Source: an uncultured Opitutaceae bacterium (lineage in GTDB: Bacteria; Verrucomicrobiota; Verrucomicrobiia; Opitutales; Opitutaceae). Taken from it: 64,000 bases of DNA. The notes under the pieces were generated by a model. It searched no databases. It worked only from the letters and a program-made list of their open reading frames with translations, and was not told the origin of the DNA. Shown here one piece after another: positions 43,280-52,655 of this stretch. The stretch lies in the NCBI GenBank assembly GCA_937889545.1, contig CALAOT010000004.1:1-64000 (forward strand). The letters run 5' to 3'. Both the position numbers and the translations under genes were made by a program. Positions within the stretch are counted from its first letter, which is position 1; every line of letters starts with the position of its first letter.

Positions 43280-44659
43280 ATGATCAAGATCGACGCCTCC
43301 CTGACGCCCGGGTCCCTCCGCAGGGACATCGAGCGCCTTTTTGAGCTGTCCGGCGGCAAGATCCTCGCGCTCCAAAGGCGCTGGGACCCCCGCCATGGCG
43401 CGCCGGTCGTCACGATCCGCGGCAGGTACGCCTCGCGGGGGTGGACCGAGTGGACCCAGGGGTTCCAGTTCGGCTCCGCGATCCTGCAGTTCGCGGCGAC
43501 GGGCAGCAGGCGGGCGCTGGCGGCCGGCCGAGAGGGCACCTTCAGGCACATGGCGGGGCACGTGAGCCATGTCGGAGTCCACGACCACGGGTTCAACAAT
43601 GTCTCCACCTACGGCGGCCTCCACAGCCTGGCGATGTCGGGAGCCATGCGTGCGGACGAGGGCGAGGTCCGTTTCTACGAGCTGGCCCTCAAGGTCTCCG
43701 GAGCCATCCAGGCCGCGCGGTGGACCGAGCTTCCCGGGGGCCTCGGCTACATCTATTCCTTCAACGGCCCCCATTCGCTGTTCTGCGACACGATCCGGTC
43801 CCTGCGGAGCCTCGCGCTCGCGCACCGGCTCGGCCACGCGCTCATGGGCGAAAACGACCGGCGGATCTCCCTCCTCGGCCGCCTCCTGCAGCACGCCGAG
43901 ACCACCGCCCGCTTCAATGTCTACTTCGGAAAGGGGCGCGACCGCTACGACGTCCGCGGCCGCGTCGCCCACGAGTCGATCTTCAACGTGAGCGACGGGG
44001 CCTACCGCTGCCCGAGCACCCAGCAGGGCTACTCGCCGTTCAGCACGTGGACGCGCGGCCTCGCCTGGATCCTGTGCGGCTACGCCGAGCAGCTCGAGTT
44101 CCTCGATGCGCTGCCCGGTCTCGAGTTCGGCGCCTTCGGCGGCAAGGCCGCGGTCCTGCAGCGCTTCCTGGAGACGGCCCGGGCGACGGCCGACTACTAC
44201 ATCGAGAACACGCCCACGGACGGCGTGCCCTACTGGGACACGGGCGCGCCGGGCCTCGTCATGCTCGGCGGCTACCTCGACCGCCCGGCCGATCCCTACA
44301 ACGACCACGAGCCGGTCGACAGCTCGGCCGCGGCCATCGCCGCCCAGGGCCTTGTCCGCCTCGGCCATTACCTGATCGCGGGAAAACGGGCCGCGGAGGG
44401 CTCGCGCTACCTCGGCGCGGGCCTCACCATCGCCCGGACGATCTTCCGCGAGCCGTACCTCTCCTCGTCGCCCCGCCACGAGGGGCTTCTTCTGCATTCG
44501 GTGTATCACCGCCCCAACGGCTGGGACTACGTTCCCAGGGGCCGGAAGGTCCCCTGCGGCGAATCCTCCATGTGGGGCGACTACCATGCCCGCGAGCTGG
44601 CGCTGCTCCTGAAGCGGATGGGCGAGCGCAAGGGGTACCACACGTTCTTCGGCACCTGA
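43280..44659 (+). CDS. GH88 unsaturated glucuronyl hydrolase
   Basis: A 459-residue (alpha/alpha)6-barrel hydrolase. Candidate catalytic aspartates are Asp102 in VHDHGFNNVSTYG and Asp170 in HSLFCDTIRS. Typical GH88 blocks are STQQGYSPFSTWTRGLAWIL and EPVDSSAAAIAAQGL. It lacks a signal peptide, so it should act in the cytoplasm on unsaturated disaccharides made by a polysaccharide lyase and release an unsaturated uronate. No lyase gene is in the window. It lies 12 bp after the SDR gene and 12 bp before a TIM-barrel isomerase gene. Confidence 0.9.
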   Translation: MIKIDASLTPGSLRRDIERLFELSGGKILALQRRWDPRHGAPVVTIRGRYASRGWTEWTQGFQFGSAILQFAATGSRRALAAGREGTFRHMAGHVSHVGVHDHGFNNVSTYGGLHSLAMSGAMRADEGEVRFYELALKVSGAIQAARWTELPGGLGYIYSFNGPHSLFCDTIRSLRSLALAHRLGHALMGENDRRISLLGRLLQHAETTARFNVYFGKGRDRYDVRGRVAHESIFNVSDGAYRCPSTQQGYSPFSTWTRGLAWILCGYAEQLEFLDALPGLEFGAFGGKAAVLQRFLETARATADYYIENTPTDGVPYWDTGAPGLVMLGGYLDRPADPYNDHEPVDSSAAAIAAQGLVRLGHYLIAGKRAAEGSRYLGAGLTIARTIFREPYLSSSPRHEGLLLHSVYHRPNGWDYVPRGRKVPCGESSMWGDYHARELALLLKRMGERKGYHTFFGT

Positions 44660-44671
44660 GCCGCCCCGGCC

Positions 44672-45502
44672 ATGACTCCCGCGCTCAGGGATCTTTCCCG
44701 CCTCTGTATCCACACGGCCACCACGAAGCCGTGGGGAATCGAGGAGGCCGTCAGCCGCTATTCCGCGGCGGGCGTCAGGGGCATCACGGTCTGGCGCACG
44801 GCGTTTGCGGACCGGGGCCCGGCCGCCGCAGGAAGGCTCATCCGCGACAGCGGCCTCCGCGTCGTGTCGCTGTGCCGCGGCGGATTCTTCCCGGCGGGCT
44901 CGGCCGAGCAACGGGCGAGGGCGGTCGACGAGAACCGCCGCTGCATCGACGAGGCCGCCGAGCTTGGCGCCCCGCATGTCGTGCTCGTCTGCGGCTCGGC
45001 GGCCGGCCAGCCGCTGGAGGAGTCGCGCAGGCAGATCGCCGACGGGATCGCCGCCGTGCTGCCGCACGCCTCCGCCGCCGGGGTCCGGCTCGCGGTCGAG
45101 CCCCTGCATCCCATGTACGCCGGGGAACGGTCGGCCGTGAACACCCTGGGCCAGGCGCGGGCGATCTGCAGCCAGATCGGGAGCCCGTGGGTCGGCATCG
45201 CCGTCGACGTGTACCACACGTGGTGGGACGACCGCCTCGAGGACGAGATCAGGGCCTGCGGCCGCGACGGCAGGCTGCTCGCCCTCCACGTCTCCGACTG
45301 GCGCACGCCCACCGTCGACCTTCTCGAGGACCGCGGCCTCATGGGGGAGGGCTGCATCCCGATCCGCAGGATCCGCGGGTGGGCCGATGATGCGGGCTTC
45401 GGGGGATTCATCGAGGTTGAGATCTTCTCGCGCCGCCTCTGGGCCCGCGACCAGGCGCGGTTCCTCGACGACATCAAGGAGGCCTATCTCGCCCATGTGT
45501 GA
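44672..45502 (+). CDS. Xylose-isomerase-like TIM-barrel protein 2
   Basis: A 276-residue AP-endonuclease-2-fold protein: YSAAGVRGITVWRTAF, GAPHVVLVCGSA, RLAVEPLHPMYAGER (metal-binding Glu and His), GIAVDVYHTWWDD and the C-terminal GFIEVEIFSRRLW. The metal-site residues are conserved. It is the third gene of the SDR-GH88 run, followed after 43 bp by a Gfo/Idh/MocA oxidoreductase gene. A pairing of this kind is common in pathways that oxidise and then isomerise or cleave sugars. Confidence 0.85.
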   Translation: MTPALRDLSRLCIHTATTKPWGIEEAVSRYSAAGVRGITVWRTAFADRGPAAAGRLIRDSGLRVVSLCRGGFFPAGSAEQRARAVDENRRCIDEAAELGAPHVVLVCGSAAGQPLEESRRQIADGIAAVLPHASAAGVRLAVEPLHPMYAGERSAVNTLGQARAICSQIGSPWVGIAVDVYHTWWDDRLEDEIRACGRDGRLLALHVSDWRTPTVDLLEDRGLMGEGCIPIRRIRGWADDAGFGGFIEVEIFSRRLWARDQARFLDDIKEAYLAHV

Positions 45503-45545
45503 ACGCCGGCTCCATCGCCGCGGCGCCGCCCGGCCATCCTGACCC

Positions 45546-46715
45546 ATGAAGGAGCAAACTCTTGGCATCGTGATGAACGGCGTCACCGGGCGCATGGGGA
45601 CCAACCAGCACCTGATCCGCTCGGTCCTCGCCATCCGGGCGCAGGGCGGCGTCCGCCTCGCCAACGGCGGAACCGTGATCCCGGACCCCGTCCTCGTCGG
45701 GCGCAACCCGGACAAGCTCAGGGCCCTCGCCCAGGCCCACGGAGTCGCCCGGTACACCACCGACCTCGCCGCCGCGCTGCGCGATCCCTCGAACCGGATC
45801 TATTTCGACGCCCAGACCACGGACCGGCGGGCCGCGGGAGTCCGGGAGGCCATCGCCGCCCGGAAGGCGATCTACTGCGAGAAGCCCACCGCCGCGGACA
45901 CGGCCACCGCGGTCGCCCTCTACCGGGAATGCCGGGCGGCGGGGCTGAAGAACGGCGTGGTGCAGGACAAGCTCTGGCTGCCCGGCCTGCGCAAGCTCAG
46001 GTCGCTCATCGACTCCGGCTTCTTCGGCCGGATCCTCTCGGTCCGCGGCGAATTCGGCTACTGGGTGTTCGAGGGCGACATGCAGCCGGCCCAGCGCCCG
46101 TCCTGGAACTACCGAAGGGAGGACGGCGGCGGCATGGCAATCGACATGCTCTGCCACTGGCGCTACGTCGTGGACAATCTCTTCGGCGGCGTCGCCTCCG
46201 TCTCGTGCCTCTGCGCCACCCACATACCCGAGCGATGGGACGAGCAGAAGAAGCCCTACGCCTGCACGGCCGACGACGCCGCCTATGTGATGATGCTGAC
46301 GGACAAGGGCCTCATCGTCCGGTTCGACAGCTCGTGGTGCACGCGCGTGAGGCGCGACGACCTGCTCACCCTCCAGGTTGACGGGACGAAGGGATCCGCC
46401 GTCGCCGGCCTGCGCGATTGCTGGACCCAGGGCGCCGGGGAGACACCCCGGGCCGTGTGGAATCCCGACATCGAGCAGCCCATCAGGTTCCTCGACGGAT
46501 GGCGGAGGATGCCGGACGACCCGACCCACGACAACGCGTTCAAGGTGCAGTGGGAGCTTTTCCTCAGGCATGTCGCCGGCGACGAGCCCTTCCGCTGGAC
46601 CCTCCTCGAGGGGGCCAAGGGGGTCCAGCTGGCCGAGAAGGGCCTGGAGTCCTGGAAAAGGCGGGCGTGGGTCGAGGTCGGGGCCATCGACGAGGCAACC
46701 CCCCCAGGCTTATGA
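45546..46715 (+). CDS. Gfo/Idh/MocA-family oxidoreductase
   Basis: A 389-residue cytoplasmic NAD(P)-dependent enzyme: nucleotide-binding GVTGRMGTNQ near residue 13, the family motif IYCEKPTA with its conserved lysine near 118, and DMLCHWRYVVDNLFGG with the substrate-binding histidine. This GRMG subgroup oxidises or reduces sugars and sugar acids, sometimes at C3. The gene overlaps the following GH9 gene by 4 bp (ATGA), so the two are translationally coupled. Confidence 0.88.
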   Translation: MKEQTLGIVMNGVTGRMGTNQHLIRSVLAIRAQGGVRLANGGTVIPDPVLVGRNPDKLRALAQAHGVARYTTDLAAALRDPSNRIYFDAQTTDRRAAGVREAIAARKAIYCEKPTAADTATAVALYRECRAAGLKNGVVQDKLWLPGLRKLRSLIDSGFFGRILSVRGEFGYWVFEGDMQPAQRPSWNYRREDGGGMAIDMLCHWRYVVDNLFGGVASVSCLCATHIPERWDEQKKPYACTADDAAYVMMLTDKGLIVRFDSSWCTRVRRDDLLTLQVDGTKGSAVAGLRDCWTQGAGETPRAVWNPDIEQPIRFLDGWRRMPDDPTHDNAFKVQWELFLRHVAGDEPFRWTLLEGAKGVQLAEKGLESWKRRAWVEVGAIDEATPPGL

Positions 46716-48559
46716 GCGGCCCATCCCAGCCCGGTCCTCCCCGTCTCGGAAGCGTCCTGGTCAACCACCTGGGGTATCGTTGCCAGGCGAGCAAGGAGGT
46801 CATCGTCCGCGGCGCGCGGGACGGGGCGTTCGAGGTCCAGGAGATGTCGCTCATGCGCCCGGCCGGCATGGGCGCGCGGGAGGGTTACCGGGAGGTGCTG
46901 ACCGGCCGCCTCCGCGCGGCGGATTCCCCGCTCGGCGCATACTCGGTCGGGGTTTTCTCGGAGCGCGAGGCGCCGGGCATCTACCGCGTGGCGCTGCCCG
47001 GCACCGGCGAGCACTCCTACCAGTTCGCCATCTCGGACGGCGCCTTCGGCTGGCTGCCCCCGATGCTGCTCAACTTCGTCCACAACTGGCGGTCGGGCCC
47101 CTTTGAGAACGCATGGCGCGGTCCGACGCACCTCGACGATGCGCGCCGGACCGACAACGGCATGGCTGCCGACGCCGTCGGAGGGTGGTACGACGCCGGC
47201 GACCTGCGCAAATGGATGGTTCACTCGAATCTTCCCGCGCTTGCGTTCATGGACGCGCACGAGCGCCTGCCATGGCACTACGCGGAATGGGAGCGCGTGG
47301 ACGAGGGATGGTCGCCGTGGCTGCTCGAGGCGATCTGGGGGCTGGATTTCATGCTGAAGATGCAGGACCCGCAGACGGGCATGTTCTTCGAGGACGTGGG
47401 CGGAGGGGGGGCCCGGAGGAAGCGTGCGGGCTTGTCCTGGTGGTATGAGAACCACGCCGGCTGCTACGCCGACAACTCCGAGAACCGCTTCACGGACAAC
47501 GAGCCCGGCAGCGGCGACGAGCGCCCGCTGCGCGTCCAGTACAACCCGATCGCGCAGTTCACCTCGGTGGCGATCCTCGCCCGCGCCGCGCGCGCCTATG
47601 CCGCGCTGGACGCCGGCCGCTCGCGCCGGTACGCCGAGGCCGCGGGGCGCGGTTGGCGCCTGGGCCTCGGTCCCGACCCGAGTTTCCTCGAGTCGGCCGG
47701 CGCGGATTTCGGCGGGTGGACCTCCGTGCGGAGCTGGCGCTGCCTGGCGGCGCTCGAATTGCACCGCTGCGGCGGCCTTCCCTGGGCGGAAGTCGCCGCC
47801 GCTGCTGGCGCCCTGATGGAGAATTTCGACCCGCAGCTGGGCTTCTGGAGGAACCAGACCGGAGGCACCGAGCCGTATCGCGGGGTCCTGCACTCGGCGC
47901 AGCCGCTCATCGCCCTGTCGGAAATAGCCCGCGCGGAGGGCGACCCGGGGCGCAGGACCGCGGCCGAGGGCGTGCTGCGCCAGTGCCTGGAACGGTACGT
48001 CATCCCGCTGGCGGAGCTCACCCCGTTCCGCGTCATGCCGTTCGGAGCCTACGCGAAGGCTGCCAGCGAGGGCGACCTCTACCGTCCCTGGAGGGACGGA
48101 TACCTGTACCGGTTCTTCATGCCGGCCAATCATGAGCAGCGCATCAACCACGGCCTGAGCGGGCACTGGACGAGCTGGGCCCATGCGCTGGCGCTGGCGG
48201 GAAACCTCCTCGATGACCCGCGATGCGCCGAACTTGCCTGGAGGCAGCTGCACTGGCTCATTGGCGCCAACCCGTTCAATTCCTCCCTGATCAGCGGCGT
48301 CGGCTACAACAACCCTATGCCGCACAGCCGCTTCCTGGGGACGTTCCCCGGGGGTTTCTGCGCCGGCTTCATCGGGTCGCCCGAGGACCAGCCGCTGCTC
48401 GACCTCGACGGCGACGCGCAGTGGAACACGACCGAATACTGGATGACGCCGCTCAGCAACGCGCTGATGGCGCTGAGCCTCCTGAATCCGGCGCGCGGCG
48501 CTTCCTGCCAGAAGCTCGGCAGGCTGGCGCGGGGCGAGCCGGGTCCGCCGAGCCATTAG
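46712..48559 (+). CDS. GH9-family glycoside hydrolase without signal peptide
   Basis: A 615-residue protein. An N-terminal Ig-like segment (LVNHLGYRCQASKEVIV) leads to a GH9 (alpha/alpha)6 barrel. The hallmark GGWYDAGDLRKW carries the catalytic aspartate pair, and WNTTEYWMTPLSNALM near the end carries the likely acid glutamate; NPFNSSLISGVGYNNPMPHSR is the third GH9 block. The N-terminus MSGPSQPGPPRLGS is not a signal peptide, so it probably acts in the cytoplasm on short beta-linked oligosaccharides, perhaps as an exo-enzyme. The start overlaps the stop of the oxidoreductase gene. Confidence 0.88.
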   Translation: MSGPSQPGPPRLGSVLVNHLGYRCQASKEVIVRGARDGAFEVQEMSLMRPAGMGAREGYREVLTGRLRAADSPLGAYSVGVFSEREAPGIYRVALPGTGEHSYQFAISDGAFGWLPPMLLNFVHNWRSGPFENAWRGPTHLDDARRTDNGMAADAVGGWYDAGDLRKWMVHSNLPALAFMDAHERLPWHYAEWERVDEGWSPWLLEAIWGLDFMLKMQDPQTGMFFEDVGGGGARRKRAGLSWWYENHAGCYADNSENRFTDNEPGSGDERPLRVQYNPIAQFTSVAILARAARAYAALDAGRSRRYAEAAGRGWRLGLGPDPSFLESAGADFGGWTSVRSWRCLAALELHRCGGLPWAEVAAAAGALMENFDPQLGFWRNQTGGTEPYRGVLHSAQPLIALSEIARAEGDPGRRTAAEGVLRQCLERYVIPLAELTPFRVMPFGAYAKAASEGDLYRPWRDGYLYRFFMPANHEQRINHGLSGHWTSWAHALALAGNLLDDPRCAELAWRQLHWLIGANPFNSSLISGVGYNNPMPHSRFLGTFPGGFCAGFIGSPEDQPLLDLDGDAQWNTTEYWMTPLSNALMALSLLNPARGASCQKLGRLARGEPGPPSH

Positions 48560-48644
48560 AAGAAGCGCGCTCCCCCAGGCAGACCAAGTCCCATGACAGA
48601 AACCCGCGCCCCTGGATTGAAGGCGGCCCCAGGCCGTTCCAGCC

Positions 48645-50495
48645 GTGGACATTGAATCCATCCGCCGGAACCGCCTCGGCTCCCGCTCCGATGTGGAGCA
48701 GCTGCTGCGCGACCTGGCCGCACCGCTGGCCAGCCGCTTCACGCCCGGGCGGGCCGGCCTGCGGCTTGGGGCAACGCGCGCGTGGTATGGCGAGCCGACC
48801 GGCCTGCTCGAGGCTTTTTCCAGGCCGCTCTGGGGTATCGTGCCGCTGGCGGCCGGCGGCGGGAGGGCCGACGACCTCTGGCCGCTCTGGCGCGAGGGCC
48901 TGGCCAACGGGACCGACCCGAAGCACCCCGAGTTCTGGGGGTGGACCGCGGATTTCGACCAGCGCCTCGTTGAGACGACGATTCTTGCCTTAGGCATCGC
49001 CCTCGCGCCCGGCGAGCTCTGGACGCCGCTGCATCCGGACGCGCGTGCGCGCGTCCTGGCCTGGATGGAGCGGGCGGGCGCCGCGGAGCCGTTTGACAAC
49101 AACTGGCGCTTCTTCCGTGTGCTTATAAACGTCGTCCTGCGCAGCGTCGGCGGCGACTGGTCGGCGAGGAACGTCGAGGCCGACCTGCGCCGGATCGACC
49201 AGTTCTACCTGGGCGGCGGCTGGTATGCGGACGGGGAGGGGCGGCGCGGCGACTACTATGTTCCGTGGGCGATGCACTTCTACGGGCTCATCTACGCGCA
49301 GCTGGCCGGCGAGACCGACAGGGAGCGTGCGGCCGCGTTTCGCGAGCGCGCACGGCAATTCGCCCAGGATTTCCTCCACTGGTTCGCGGCGGACGGGTCG
49401 GCAATCCCCTTCGGCCGGAGCCTCACCTACCGCGCGGCGCAGGGGGCGTTCTGGGGGGCGCTTGCCTTCGCCGGCGTCGAGGGCCTGCCCTGGGGCGTCG
49501 TCAAGGGCCTCTACCTGAGACACCTGCGCTGGTGGATGGGCCAGCCCATCCTTTCGGAATCGGGCGTACTGACGATCGGCTACCAGTACCCGAACCCCGC
49601 TATGGCCGAGAACTACACGACGCCCGGGTCGCCCTACTGGGCCTTCAAGGCATTCCTTCCCCTTGCGGTGCCGGCCGGACATCCCTTTTGGAGCGAGCCC
49701 GAGGCGCCGATGCCCGCGCGCCGGACGGTGCACACCGTTCCCGCGGCCGGCTTCGTGCTGATGGCTGACCGGGCGGCGGCACACGTGGTTGCTCTCAACG
49801 CTGGGCAGCCCGTCGCGGGCTTCCCCCGGCACGCCGCCCAGAAGTACTCGAAGTTCGCCTATTCGACGCGCTTTGCCTTTGCGGTCCCTGCGGGCAGCGG
49901 CGACGTCCTCGCCGAAGGCGGCTTCGACAGCGTGCTTGCGCTGAGCGACGACGGCGTTCGGTTCCGGCCCCGGGACCACTGCCTTGACGCGCGCGCGGAG
50001 AACGGCGTGGCCTACGGGCGCTGGAGGCCTTGGCCCGACGTGGAGGTGCGCACCTGGCTGATCGCCGCCGACTCCCTCCACCTGCGCGTGCACCGGCTCA
50101 GGACGGGGCGCGCCCTTTGGTCCGCCGAGGCCGGCTTTGCGGTCGGCTACGAGAACCGGGCGCAGGTGGGCATCGCCTCCGCGGCTCCCGGCGCGATGAT
50201 CCTGCAGTCCTGCGCGGGAGGAAGCGGCATGCGCGACCTGGCGGGAAGACGCGCCGCCGAGTGCGTCTTTATGGAGCCCGGCTCGAGCCTCGCCAGCCCC
50301 CTGGCCGCCATGCCCGTCCTGCGGGCCATGCATCGGCCGGGCGAAGAGTGGCTGGTGTGCGCCGCGGGCGGCTGGCCGGGGCCGGGCGGTGGGTTTTCCG
50401 GCGAGAGCGATGCCTTCGCCTTGGATGCGGGCGGCGGCGGCCTCGCGATCCGGCGAGACGGGAGGCAGATATGGCGGTCCGGCGCGGGGGACTAG
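48645..50495 (+). CDS. DUF2264 family protein (putative glycoside hydrolase)
   Basis: A 616-residue protein that covers the whole DUF2264 length: RSDVEQLLRDLAAPL, LEAFSRPLWGIVPLAAGG, FWGWTADFDQRLVE, NNWRFFRVLINVVLRSVGG and DYYVPWAMHFYGLIYA, then a beta-rich tail. Family members are found in glycan loci, and I recall that some have been placed in a CAZy family with beta-glucuronidase activity; this is not certain here. No signal peptide is visible. GTG start at 48645. Position between GH9 and GH5 supports a role in removing a uronate or other side group. Confidence 0.82.
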   Translation: MDIESIRRNRLGSRSDVEQLLRDLAAPLASRFTPGRAGLRLGATRAWYGEPTGLLEAFSRPLWGIVPLAAGGGRADDLWPLWREGLANGTDPKHPEFWGWTADFDQRLVETTILALGIALAPGELWTPLHPDARARVLAWMERAGAAEPFDNNWRFFRVLINVVLRSVGGDWSARNVEADLRRIDQFYLGGGWYADGEGRRGDYYVPWAMHFYGLIYAQLAGETDRERAAAFRERARQFAQDFLHWFAADGSAIPFGRSLTYRAAQGAFWGALAFAGVEGLPWGVVKGLYLRHLRWWMGQPILSESGVLTIGYQYPNPAMAENYTTPGSPYWAFKAFLPLAVPAGHPFWSEPEAPMPARRTVHTVPAAGFVLMADRAAAHVVALNAGQPVAGFPRHAAQKYSKFAYSTRFAFAVPAGSGDVLAEGGFDSVLALSDDGVRFRPRDHCLDARAENGVAYGRWRPWPDVEVRTWLIAADSLHLRVHRLRTGRALWSAEAGFAVGYENRAQVGIASAAPGAMILQSCAGGSGMRDLAGRRAAECVFMEPGSSLASPLAAMPVLRAMHRPGEEWLVCAAGGWPGPGGGFSGESDAFALDAGGGGLAIRRDGRQIWRSGAGD

Positions 50496-50610
50496 GCGCG
50501 TGGAGCCGCCCGGCGTTGCGACTTTTCGTGGCCTCACGGGCCTGCGGCAGGGATTGCGCCTTCCCGCCGCATCGACCAGATTCCAACGTAGTTTCAAGAA
50601 ACGCCCTCCC

Positions 50611-51708
50611 ATGATCAAATCAACCCTGAGCACCCTGTGCCTGGCGCTTGTCGCCGGGACCCTTCTGGCGGCCGACCAGCCCGCCGCTACCAGTCCCGCC
50701 GGAAAATCAATTTGGCAGCACGGGCCGTGGAAGCGCCCGGAGCCCAATCCTAAGGCGAAGCTGCTGCCCCTGATTTCGGTGAAGGGGAACCGTTTCGTGA
50801 ATCCGGCGGGCGAGACGGTGCTGTTCCGCGGGCTGTCGGTAGCGGATCCCGACAACCTGGAGGAGCGGGGCCATTGGAATCGCGAGCTGTTTGCCGCGGC
50901 GAAGGACATCGGGGCCAACCTCGTGAGGATTCCGGTGCACCCGGCGGCGTGGCGGAGCCGCACGCCGGCGGGCTACCTCGCGCTGCTCGACCAGGCGGTG
51001 GACTGGTGCACGGACCTGGGGGTGCACGTGATCATCGACTGGCATTCGATCGGCAACCTGAAGAGCGGGATGTTCCAGGAGCCGATCTATGACACCAGCA
51101 CCGCGGAGACCCTCGATTTCTGGCGGACGATCGCGATGCACTTCAGGGGCAACAACACCGTCGCCTTCTTCGAGCTGTTCAACGAGCCGACGCACTTCAA
51201 CGGGATGCTCGGCTCCATGAGCTGGGCCGACTGGAGGGAATTGAACGAGGAGATGATCGGCGTCATCCGCTACTGGGACAAGGACACGATCCCGCTGGTG
51301 GCCGGCTTTGACTGGGCCTACGACCTGGACGCCGTCCACTATGACCCGGTGCGTGCGGAGGGCATCGGCTATGTCACGCACCCCTACGCCGACAAGCGGT
51401 CGCAGCCGTGGGAACCGAGGTGGGAGGAGGACTTCGCGTTCGTCTCCGACCGCTATCCTGTGATCGCCACGGAAATCGGGTTTGACGTCAGGCCCGGCGA
51501 GGCGGTCGACGACGCCCACTACGGCAACCGGATCACCCGCTTCCTGGAGCAGCGCGGGATCAGCTGGATGGCATGGATCCTCGATCCGGACTGGCAGCCG
51601 CGGATGCTCAAGAGCTTCGATAACTTCCAGCTCAGCGGCAGCGGCGAGTTCTTCAAGCAGGCGATGCACCGCCCTCCGGCGACCCCGGCCGAGAAGCGGG
51701 GGAGCTGA
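50611..51708 (+). CDS. Secreted GH5-like (cellulase-fold) glycoside hydrolase
   Basis: A 365-residue secreted enzyme with a signal peptide (about 1-21, ending LLAA). The (beta/alpha)8 barrel shows LVRIPVHPAAW, VIIDWHSIG, the acid/base glutamate in FFELFNEPTHF and the nucleophile glutamate in VIATEIGFD. It is the one enzyme of this operon that is clearly exported, so it probably makes the first endo-cut in a beta-glucan-like backbone. It is the last of the seven same-strand genes, 115 bp after the DUF2264 gene. Confidence 0.9.
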   Translation: MIKSTLSTLCLALVAGTLLAADQPAATSPAGKSIWQHGPWKRPEPNPKAKLLPLISVKGNRFVNPAGETVLFRGLSVADPDNLEERGHWNRELFAAAKDIGANLVRIPVHPAAWRSRTPAGYLALLDQAVDWCTDLGVHVIIDWHSIGNLKSGMFQEPIYDTSTAETLDFWRTIAMHFRGNNTVAFFELFNEPTHFNGMLGSMSWADWRELNEEMIGVIRYWDKDTIPLVAGFDWAYDLDAVHYDPVRAEGIGYVTHPYADKRSQPWEPRWEEDFAFVSDRYPVIATEIGFDVRPGEAVDDAHYGNRITRFLEQRGISWMAWILDPDWQPRMLKSFDNFQLSGSGEFFKQAMHRPPATPAEKRGS

Positions 51709-51732
51709 CGCGGCGCCGGGTCCCTGCGCCTG

Positions 51733-52584
51733 CTACGGCGTCCCCCGCGCCCACAGCCTGGCGATTTCCGCGCGCAGCGCCACGGCGTCGGGCCATGAGG
51801 GCGGCAGGCCCGTGACGTTGTAACCGCCCCCCCGCCCGAAGCCCCCGAGCGGGCCCATCTCCGGGCACGCGTACAGGGTCCTGTTCCGGTTGGAACTGGC
51901 GCTCCTCCACAGCTTCATGACCGCCCGCGCGAACGCCAGGTACGACCTCACCTCGGGCGTGAGCCGGCCGTCGTGGGTCACGGGCACCTGGCAGTGGTGG
52001 CCGTTGAACGGCCGGAAATGGCACTGCTCGCTGTTCTGCACGAGGTCCGGGTGGTCGAGCAGCCTCGCGGCGTAGTCGCCGGGGCTGAGGTGCTTGACGA
52101 CCGCAAAGTGCGAGAAGTCGAAGTTGATCTTGATCATCTCTCCCGTGGCCCGCTGGTAGCGCTCGGCGATCTCGTAGGTCTTCTCGGGGGTCTCGGTGCA
52201 GGTGTCGCGGTGGACCTCCAGGGAAACGACCACGCCGCCGATCCGCTCCGCCTCGCGCACCAGGCGGATCCAGTGCCTCGTGGCCAGGGCGGGCGGCGTG
52301 TCGTGGTTGTCCATCTGCACGTTGATGTGCACGGCGCCGCCCTCCTTCTGGGCGCGGATCCGGGCCGCGAACTCCCCGGGGTCGTCCGAGGAGATGAAGC
52401 CGAGCAGGTGCCTGAGGCCGTGCTTCTCCGCTAGCCGGCGGTGGGCGGGCGTGAGCGTGCCCGCAACCCCGTCGAAGCCCGCCGCGGCCGCGGCCCGGAT
52501 CTTCCTCTCCAGCGACCACGGTCTCCCCCGGGACCGAAGGTCGAGGAGCGACCAGAGGGCGGCGATGTGCGCGATGTGCGGCAT
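51733..52584 (-). CDS. Xylose-isomerase-like TIM-barrel protein 3
   Basis: A 283-residue AP-endonuclease-2-fold protein with metal-site motifs VVVSLEVHRDTCTETPEK and KINFDFSHFAVVKH, then RPFNGHHCQVPVTHDG. It converges with the GH5 gene (24 bp between stops). It differs from the other two TIM-barrel proteins of the region and is likely a separate isomerase or epimerase. Substrate unknown. Confidence 0.83.
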   Translation of the reverse strand: MPHIAHIAALWSLLDLRSRGRPWSLERKIRAAAAAGFDGVAGTLTPAHRRLAEKHGLRHLLGFISSDDPGEFAARIRAQKEGGAVHINVQMDNHDTPPALATRHWIRLVREAERIGGVVVSLEVHRDTCTETPEKTYEIAERYQRATGEMIKINFDFSHFAVVKHLSPGDYAARLLDHPDLVQNSEQCHFRPFNGHHCQVPVTHDGRLTPEVRSYLAFARAVMKLWRSASSNRNRTLYACPEMGPLGGFGRGGGYNVTGLPPSWPDAVALRAEIARLWARGTP

Positions 52585-52655
52585 GTTCTCTGGGCTGTGA
52601 ATCAGCGGTCGGGCGCGCCGGTCAACCTTGCGGTCCCCACCATTGCCATCGCGCG

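Noticed and set aside
42302-45760. A 1152-residue open frame on the minus strand
   Set aside because: It lies opposite the SDR, GH88 and TIM-barrel genes, has low-complexity composition and no domain. Long antisense frames are expected at this GC content.
46283-49102. A 939-residue open frame on the minus strand
   Set aside because: It is a shadow of the oxidoreductase, GH9 and DUF2264 genes, all of which have strong family motifs.
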